Assembly (NCBI GenBank): GCA_934630495.1 | Contig: CAKTVW010000042.1 | Span: forward strand, 1 to 18,358 | Origin: an uncultured Oscillospiraceae bacterium | GTDB taxonomy: Bacteria > Bacillota > Clostridia > Oscillospirales > Oscillospiraceae | Direction of reading: 5' to 3' | Length of the DNA stretch: 18,358 nucleotides | Shown: piece by piece, positions 13,568 through 18,358 of the stretch | How the letters are laid out: each line of letters starts with the position of its first letter | How positions within the stretch are numbered: position 1 is the stretch's first letter | The notes under the pieces: generated by a model | What the model was told of the DNA's origin: nothing | Database searches by the model: none | What the model saw: only the letters and a program-made list of their open reading frames with translations | Position numbers and translations under genes: made by a program

Positions 13568-15061
13568 ATGAAAAAACGCAGATTTTTGCTGTGGCTGCTC
13601 GTTCTCGCGCTGGTGCTTTCCTGCACGGTCGGGTCGGCATTTGCCGAGACGGAGGAGGCGTCCGATCCCGAAGAAACGGTCGAGCCGACGGAAGCAGGCT
13701 CAGAGACTACCGATCTCCCGCCCGTTTCGGAAACGACGGCTGACGGCTTGGATTCCGGCTTTACCTCGGATTACAAGATCAAGGCGCGCGCCGCCGCCAT
13801 GTACGAGCTGAACTCGCAGACGCTGCTCTACGGCTTTCAGATGGATCTGCAGCTCTATCCCGCAAGCCTGACCAAGATCATGACCTGTATGCTGGCGTTA
13901 GAGGCAGGCGGTCTTGACGAAACGGTCACGATTTCGGACAGCGCCTTGCAAAACCTCAGCATCTACGGAAGCTCAGCGGGCTTGAAGGCCGGTGAAAAGC
14001 TGACCGTGCGGGAGCTTCTGTACTGCATCATGGTGTCCTCGGCCAACGAGGGCTGCAATGTTATCGCAGAGCACGTCGCGGGCAGCGTAGAGGCCTTCGT
14101 CGAGATGATGAATCAAAAAGCCGTCTCTCTTGGCATGACGCACACGCATTTTGCCAACGCGCACGGTCTGCACGACGACAATCACTACACCACCGTCCGC
14201 GACCTGCTCCTGATGGCGAAATGGGCGTGGCAGAATCCGCAGTTCCGCGAATTTGCCTCCACTACAAAGCACACCGTTCCCGCGACGAATCTGTCCGGTG
14301 AGCGTGAGCTGGAAACGACCAACCTGCTTGAGGTCAACAGCGAGGACAACAAATACTATTATGACAAGGCCAGCGGCATCAAGACCGGCTTCACCACACC
14401 CGCCGGCGGCTGTCTGATCTCCACCGCCAAGGACGGCGATATGGAGCTTCTGACGGTGGTGTGCGGCTGTGAAACGGAGATCCTGGACACCGGAGCGCGG
14501 AACGACCTGCGCTTTGTCGAAACAAAAAAGCTGATGGAATACGGTTTTGAAAGCTTTTCCTACCGTCAGGTCCTCTCCGATCAGACCATGCTGGGCCAGC
14601 CGGTCGTGATCTACGCGGCCGGGCGGAAAAACGTGTTGGTCCGCGCGGCGGAAAACGCCTCGGCAATGCTTCCGAACGAGCTTGATCCGGCGGATGTCAC
14701 CTTCCGTCTGGACTACGATCCGCCTCAGCTCACCGCGCCGCTGGCCGAAGGGCAGAAGGTCGGCACCGTCACCGCCCTGTATCGCGGCAAGGAGCTGGTC
14801 ACCGCCGACTTGGTCACGCTGACCGCCGTAGAGCGCCAGTCCGACAATCTGATCGTTCCGAAAACGGAGGCCGACCGCACCGACGTACAGCCCGCAGGCA
14901 GCGGCCTGATGCGCTATTGGTATCTGCTCTTCCCTGCCCTGATCCTGCTGATCCTGCTGATCGCGCTGCTGACGATGCGGGCCGTCAATACCCGCCGCGC
15001 AAAGAAACGCGCCGAGCAGCGCCGCCGCCGCGAAGCAAGGAGAAGACGCTATGATGAATGA
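13568..15061 (+). CDS. D-alanyl-D-alanine carboxypeptidase (penicillin-binding protein, S11 family)
   Basis: A 497-residue DacF/PBP5-type enzyme that trims the terminal D-Ala from peptidoglycan stem peptides outside the membrane. A signal peptide (1-26, cut after AFA) is followed by an acidic, low-complexity linker to about residue 65. The catalytic motifs are all present: S100-L-T-K103 (YPASLTK), S158-A-N160 and K272-T-G274 (SGIKTGF). A C-terminal domain follows at about 345-440. The protein ends with a strongly hydrophobic segment (about 448-470) and a tail of some 27 mostly basic residues (RRAKKRAEQRRRREARRRR). That is a true membrane anchor, not the usual amphipathic helix. GGAGG lies 7 bases before the ATG. 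Its 3' end overlaps udg by 11 bases. Confidence 0.93.
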   Translation: MKKRRFLLWLLVLALVLSCTVGSAFAETEEASDPEETVEPTEAGSETTDLPPVSETTADGLDSGFTSDYKIKARAAAMYELNSQTLLYGFQMDLQLYPASLTKIMTCMLALEAGGLDETVTISDSALQNLSIYGSSAGLKAGEKLTVRELLYCIMVSSANEGCNVIAEHVAGSVEAFVEMMNQKAVSLGMTHTHFANAHGLHDDNHYTTVRDLLLMAKWAWQNPQFREFASTTKHTVPATNLSGERELETTNLLEVNSEDNKYYYDKASGIKTGFTTPAGGCLISTAKDGDMELLTVVCGCETEILDTGARNDLRFVETKKLMEYGFESFSYRQVLSDQTMLGQPVVIYAAGRKNVLVRAAENASAMLPNELDPADVTFRLDYDPPQLTAPLAEGQKVGTVTALYRGKELVTADLVTLTAVERQSDNLIVPKTEADRTDVQPAGSGLMRYWYLLFPALILLILLIALLTMRAVNTRRAKKRAEQRRRREARRRRYDE

Positions 15062-15638
15062 GGAAATGGAGCGGCTTCGGCAGCACTGTCTGGGCTGTCA
15101 CGCCTGCCGCCTGAGTACAACGAGGACAAACGTCGTATTTGGTGTCGGCCCCGCGCCGTCGCCGATCGTTTTTGTCGGAGAAGGTCCGGGGCAGCAGGAG
15201 GATCTGCTGGGCGAACCGTTTGTCGGCGCGGCCGGGAAGCTGCTCGACGAAATGCTGTCGATCATCGACCTCAGCCGCCGAAACTGCTATATTGCAAACA
15301 TCGTCAAGTGCCGCCCGCCGCAGAACCGCGACCCCATGGAGGACGAGCAGAACGCCTGTATCGGCTACCTGAACGAGCAGCTCCGCATTCTGAAGCCGAA
15401 AATGATCGTCTGTCTGGGCAGGATCGCGGCCATGCGGCTGATAAAGCCGGATTTTCGCATCACCCGTGAGCACGGGCAGTGGACGGACCGAGACGGCATC
15501 TCTTACACGGCGATCTACCACCCCTCGGCACTGCTGCGCGACCCGTCCAAGCGGCCGGAGACCTTCTCCGATCTGCTGTCGATCCGCGCACGCGCCAAGG
15601 CCATGGACATTTTTCCCGACACTTGTGTCGAGAACTGA
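15051..15638 (+). CDS. udg: Uracil-DNA glycosylase, type 4 (Fe-S family)
   Basis: A 195-residue protein that removes uracil from DNA as the first step of base-excision repair. Motif 1 is GEGPGQQED (43-51) and motif 2 is YHPSALLR (H157). Cysteines C13 and C16, with C87 and C103 sixteen residues apart, match the 4Fe-4S ligands of the family (C19 and C79 are extra). AAGGAG (15037-15042) is spaced 8 bases from the first ATG (15051), which is preferred over the ATG at 15054. It overlaps the carboxypeptidase gene by 11 bases, so the two are translated from one message although their functions are unrelated. Confidence 0.93.
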   Translation: MMNEEMERLRQHCLGCHACRLSTTRTNVVFGVGPAPSPIVFVGEGPGQQEDLLGEPFVGAAGKLLDEMLSIIDLSRRNCYIANIVKCRPPQNRDPMEDEQNACIGYLNEQLRILKPKMIVCLGRIAAMRLIKPDFRITREHGQWTDRDGISYTAIYHPSALLRDPSKRPETFSDLLSIRARAKAMDIFPDTCVEN

Positions 15639-15649
15639 TAGATAGCGAA

Positions 15650-15692
15650 GCAAGCCCGAGGTTGGACACATTCGGTCCGCCCTCGGGCTTGC
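15650..15692. terminator. Shared hairpin between convergent udg and aminopeptidase genes
   Basis: GCAAGCCCGAGG (15650-15661) and CCTCGGGCTTGC (15681-15692) are perfect 12-bp arms. Within the loop GGAC (15664-15667) can pair with GTCC (15675-15678). It sits between two convergent genes. The plus strand continues GTTATTTC and the minus strand lacks a T-run, so termination may be weak or need a factor. Confidence 0.7.
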
Positions 15693-15712
15693 GTTATTTC
15701 GGAAAAATTGGC

Positions 15713-16936
15713 TCAGAACGCCCAGTTGCCGTTGCGGAAGATCGGCACGGTACGCCCGTCGCGGGTATGCGCGTCGATGTCCAGATCGGCAGAGCCGATC
15801 ATGAAGTCCTCATGGATCATGGAGTCGTTGATGCCCTTCTCGCGGCACTCGTCGAGCGTGTACTTGTCGAAGTCCTTGATCGTATCGGCAAAGCCCATGC
15901 CGAGCGCAAGATGGCACGCGGCGTTCTCGTCGAACAGAGTTTCATAAAAGAGCAGGCCCGTATTCTGGATCGGAGAATCATACGGCACGAGCGCACATTC
16001 GCCCAGATAGGCGGCTCCCTCGTCCATGGAGATCATTTTCTTCAAAAGCTCCTCGTTCTTTTCGGCATGTACCTCGACGGCCTTGCCGTTTTCAAAGCGG
16101 ACGGAGAAATTCTCGATCAGCTGTCCCTGATAGGACAGCGGCTTGGTGGAATAAACGATACCCTCGGCAACGCCGCGCTTCGGGGAGATGAAGACCTCCT
16201 CGGAGGGAATGTTCGGATTGAAATAGTGACCGAGCAGCGAATACTCGCCGCCGCCCTTAAATTCGGCATCCTCGATCATGCCGACCTTAAAATTCGTACC
16301 GTTGGAGCTGCGGTATTCCAGCGTCTCGATACCCAAGCCGTTCAAATAGGCGCAGCGCCTTGCAAGGTCCTCGTTGTGCAGCTTCCATGCCTGCACGGGA
16401 TCGTCGTCGACACGGGAAGCCGTCAGGATCGCCTCCCACAGCTTTTCGATCGCCTGATTCTTGCTCAGATTCGGGAAGAGCTTTTTCGCCCACGCCGCAC
16501 CCGGTACGGCGGCAATACACCACTGATACTTGTTTTCGATCTGGTCGCGGTAGGGCTTGATGACCTTATACTTGGCCTGCTGTGCCTTGGCCATTTTGCT
16601 CTGGTTGATACCCTTCAGGCCGTCCGGATCCTCGGAAACCAGATAAATACGGCAGGGAATCTCGTCAACGTAGTGCTGCCAGCGAGCCTCTTCCCAGTTT
16701 TCCATCGTGTTGAGATTCTTTTGGCTGCGCCAGCGGCAATGCAGCTTGGCGAGCGGCTGGTAATCCCAATCCACAATGACGCGCTTCGCGCCCGCGCGAT
16801 AGCATTCCTCAACCACCATTTTTACAAATTCGGGCTGATCCAGCTCTGCAAGGACGAAGACCTCCTGTCCCTTCTGGACGTTAATGCCGACGGTCGCGAT
16901 CAGATTTGCATATTTGCGTAATACGGTTTTTTTCAT
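15713..16936 (-). CDS. Aminopeptidase, M29 family (AmpS/PepS/aminopeptidase II type)
   Basis: A 407-residue cytoplasmic metallo-aminopeptidase, normal length for M29, that releases N-terminal amino acids from peptides. Expected metal and active-site residues are visible: E246/E247 in NPNIPSEEVFISP, E313 in LGECALVP, H342 in CHLALGMGF, and H375/D377 in DSMIHEDFMIGS. No signal peptide is present. GGAGG lies 8 bases before the ATG, and a strong promoter precedes it. It appears to be a single-gene unit, convergent with udg and divergent from the methyltransferase gene. Confidence 0.93.
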   Translation of the reverse strand: MKKTVLRKYANLIATVGINVQKGQEVFVLAELDQPEFVKMVVEECYRAGAKRVIVDWDYQPLAKLHCRWRSQKNLNTMENWEEARWQHYVDEIPCRIYLVSEDPDGLKGINQSKMAKAQQAKYKVIKPYRDQIENKYQWCIAAVPGAAWAKKLFPNLSKNQAIEKLWEAILTASRVDDDPVQAWKLHNEDLARRCAYLNGLGIETLEYRSSNGTNFKVGMIEDAEFKGGGEYSLLGHYFNPNIPSEEVFISPKRGVAEGIVYSTKPLSYQGQLIENFSVRFENGKAVEVHAEKNEELLKKMISMDEGAAYLGECALVPYDSPIQNTGLLFYETLFDENAACHLALGMGFADTIKDFDKYTLDECREKGINDSMIHEDFMIGSADLDIDAHTRDGRTVPIFRNGNWAF

Positions 16937-16960
16937 GGTTTACGCCTCCTTATCGTCTCT

Positions 16961-16989
16961 ATTCTAGCAAAGCCTGACGCGGATTTCAA
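16961..16989 (-). promoter_or_regulatory. Promoter of the aminopeptidase gene
   Basis: On the minus strand the -35 is TTGAAA (16989-16984, 5/6) and the -10 is TAGAAT (16966-16961, 5/6), with a 17-base spacer. The leader to the ATG at 16936 would be about 18 bases. Confidence 0.75.
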
Positions 16990-16991
16990 TA

Positions 16992-17020
16992 TTGCATTTC
17001 CGACAAAATGCGGGTACAAT
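16992..17020 (+). promoter_or_regulatory. Promoter of the homocysteine methyltransferase-family gene
   Basis: The -10 is TACAAT (17015-17020, 5/6) and the -35 is TTGCAT (16992-16997, 3/6), with a 17-base spacer. The -35 boxes of this and the divergent aminopeptidase promoter lie only two bases apart, so a single bound protein could affect both. No SAM or T-box leader fits in the short upstream region. Confidence 0.55.
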
Positions 17021-17048
17021 AAAGAAAATTTGAAACGAGGCGATAAAA

Positions 17049-17918
17049 TTGACCAGAAACGAGTTTTCACGGCTGTGCGTCGCAGGTCCGGTGCTGCTCG
17101 ACGGCGCGACCGGCTCCAACCTGATGAGCGCCGGGATGCCGCGCGGTGTCTGCACGGAGCAGTGGGTCTTGGAGCATCCGCAGCCGCTCACGGAGCTGCA
17201 GCGCGCCTATGCCGATGCCGGGAGCAGGATCGTCTACGCGCCCTCCTTCGGTGCGAATCGCAGCAGTCTGACGCGCTACGGCCTGCAGGAGCGGACGGCG
17301 GAGCTTAACCGCAGGCTCGTCGCGCTGTCGAAGCAGGCCGTCGGCGGTCGGGCGCTGGTCGCGGGCGATATGACCACGACCGGGACCCCGCTCGAGCCGA
17401 ACGGCACGATGGACGCGCGGACGCTTCACGACATTTATCGCGAACAGGCACAGGCACTCGTCGAGGGCGGCGCCGACCTTCTGGTGATCGAGACGATGCT
17501 CGGCGTTGACGAGACGGCAGTCGCGCTGGAGGCTGCGCAGAGCGTATGCGAGCTTCCGGTCATGTGCTCTGTAACGGTCCAAGCCGACGGGCGCTGCTAC
17601 TTTAACGGAAACTGCGTCGAGGCAGTGGAAACGCTTCAGGAGCTTGGCGCGGATGCCGTCGGGATCAACTGCTCCTGCGGCCCGGAGCAGCTTGTCAGTC
17701 TCGTCCGCAACATGAAGCGTGCCGCGCATGTCCCGCTGCTGGTCAAGCCGAACGCCGGGATGCCTGTGATCTCCGACAGCGGCGAGGCCGTCTACCCGAT
17801 GCAGGCCGAACCGTTTGCGAACGCCATGCGCTGTCTGATCGACGCAGGCGCGGTATTGGTCGGCGGCTGCTGCGGAACGACGCCGGCATATATCGCCGCG
17901 CTGCGTAAGATTCTGTAA
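17049..17918 (+). CDS. Homocysteine S-methyltransferase family protein
   Basis: A 289-residue protein equal to the N-terminal homocysteine-binding barrel of MetH/BHMT/MmuM enzymes. VLLDGATGSNL (15-25) opens the barrel. The zinc cysteines are C208 in GINCSCGP and C274/C275 in GGCCGTTPAYIAAL. It moves a methyl group to homocysteine to make methionine. The start is a TTG, with GAGG (17037-17040) 8 bases upstream; no ATG fits. The folate, cobalamin and reactivation modules of MetH are absent, so it either uses a simple donor such as S-methylmethionine or works with modules encoded elsewhere. Neighbours do not decide between these. Confidence 0.9.
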   Translation: MTRNEFSRLCVAGPVLLDGATGSNLMSAGMPRGVCTEQWVLEHPQPLTELQRAYADAGSRIVYAPSFGANRSSLTRYGLQERTAELNRRLVALSKQAVGGRALVAGDMTTTGTPLEPNGTMDARTLHDIYREQAQALVEGGADLLVIETMLGVDETAVALEAAQSVCELPVMCSVTVQADGRCYFNGNCVEAVETLQELGADAVGINCSCGPEQLVSLVRNMKRAAHVPLLVKPNAGMPVISDSGEAVYPMQAEPFANAMRCLIDAGAVLVGGCCGTTPAYIAALRKIL

Positions 17919-18031
17919 GGCGTCATTCAACAGGTGCGCCGTTTCATATTTTCTGCTCTCTCGCGAATCATGTCTCCCGTGCGCGGATATCCTATCGATA
18001 CCGGCAAAACACGACGAAGGGAGATCATACC

Positions 18032-18199
18032 ATGCAGAAAAAACCGCGCACAAAGCACTACGGTCTGGTACGACCGCACGACGAGGTCCCGTCCGACTGC
18101 GTTCTGACCCCGGCGGAGGCGCTCCGCGCCGAGGTCGAAGCGGAATGCAGTCTGATTCGCACCGATCGGGAGTTCCGCCGCATGGAGGAAGAAAGCTAA
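18032..18199 (+). CDS. Small charged protein of 55 residues, function unknown
   Basis: ATG 18032 is preceded by AAGGGAG at a spacing of 8 bases, and the frame ends at TAA 18197-18199. The protein begins MQKKPRTKHYGLVRPHDEVP and ends in a charged, probably helical half (LTPAEALRAEVEAECSLIRTDREFRRMEEES). It has two cysteines (23 and 39), no membrane segment and no signal peptide. Codon use is GC-rich like neighbouring genes. It is 113 bases after the methyltransferase gene, and I saw no clear promoter or terminator between them. The good ribosome site and coherent composition favour a real gene, but I do not recognise it. Confidence 0.6.
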   Translation: MQKKPRTKHYGLVRPHDEVPSDCVLTPAEALRAEVEAECSLIRTDREFRRMEEES

Positions 18200-18358
18200 G
18201 GAAGCTCTGATTAAATCGACAAGAGCGGACGTCGAGAGATTTTTTGGCGGGTTGAGATTTGAAAAGCGCAGGAATACTTTATGTACCCGCAAGGGGGACG
18301 TTTGCGAGCGCCGCCGGTGGCGGATACAGCGAGCAAAAAGGAGTGGCAGCGGTCAAAA
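18200..18358. other. Unassigned tail; possible leader of a further gene or edge of a repeated element
   Basis: No complete gene is seen. The sequence directly abuts the small ORF's stop. It contains a small hairpin (CCGCC 18311-18315 with GGCGG 18319-18323) and an AAGGAG near 18340 that may serve a gene starting beyond the edge. Composition changes to mixed AT/GC without codon structure. Confidence 0.3.

Noticed and set aside
15479..16921. 480-codon plus-strand open frame
   Set aside because: It begins inside udg and runs antisense through the M29 aminopeptidase gene; no family features.
16937..17048. Search for a SAM riboswitch or T-box before the methyltransferase gene
   Set aside because: The leader between the predicted start and the TTG is only about 20 bases, too short for either.
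17067..18053. 328-codon minus-strand open frame
   Set aside because: It is antisense to the homocysteine methyltransferase-family gene, which has its zinc cysteines and a ribosome site.
1..18358. CRISPR array, tRNA or rRNA genes, prophage or complete transposase
   Set aside because: No regularly spaced repeats, cloverleaf or rRNA-like stretches, and no integrase or transposase frame was seen on either strand.

Overview
The window looks like the chromosome of a GC-rich, low-oxygen gut-type Firmicute (class Clostridia, probably Oscillospiraceae/Ruminococcaceae-like). This rests on strong Shine-Dalgarno sequences (GGAGG), several TTG starts, a BspA-type leucine-rich-repeat surface protein, a GerMN (spore-germination type) lipoprotein, a DacF-like carboxypeptidase, a type-4 Fe-S uracil-DNA glycosylase and an ATPase-less sugar ABC operon. 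The assignment comes from gene content only; no rRNA, tRNA, CRISPR array or complete mobile element was seen.

Left part (1-3240). A truncated secreted LRR protein is transcribed leftwards. It diverges from a 579-residue regulator with two helix-turn-helix motifs and a large domain I cannot assign. A 7-bp inverted repeat spans the regulator's promoter.

Middle-left (3192-9141, minus strand). This is a malto-oligosaccharide-type uptake and use operon: binding lipoprotein, two permeases, a LacI-family regulator and 4-alpha-glucanotransferase (MalQ). It has a well-formed promoter, a 16-bp LacI/cre-like operator just downstream of the predicted transcription start, three hairpins between the binding protein and the permeases, and a terminator after MalQ. 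No ATPase gene is present. The permeases and the regulator are joined by one-base TAATG and TGATG overlaps.

Middle (9121-9617). About 500 bases hold no gene but are packed with inverted repeats, including two identical 25-base copies of a palindromic unit.

Middle-right (9618-13537, minus strand). A tightly coupled operon encodes a ComEA-like helix-hairpin-helix protein, an OmpR-type response regulator, a sensor histidine kinase and a GerMN lipoprotein. The last three match the layout of actinobacterial MtrA-MtrB-LpqB. The operon promoter faces the promoter of the dac gene, so the two 5' leaders should overlap.

Right part (13568-18358). A D-Ala-D-Ala carboxypeptidase overlaps a uracil-DNA glycosylase. 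A convergent M29 aminopeptidase follows across a long shared hairpin. Then come a homocysteine S-methyltransferase-family gene, divergent from the aminopeptidase with back-to-back promoters, a 55-codon small ORF, and an unassigned tail that may be the start of another element.
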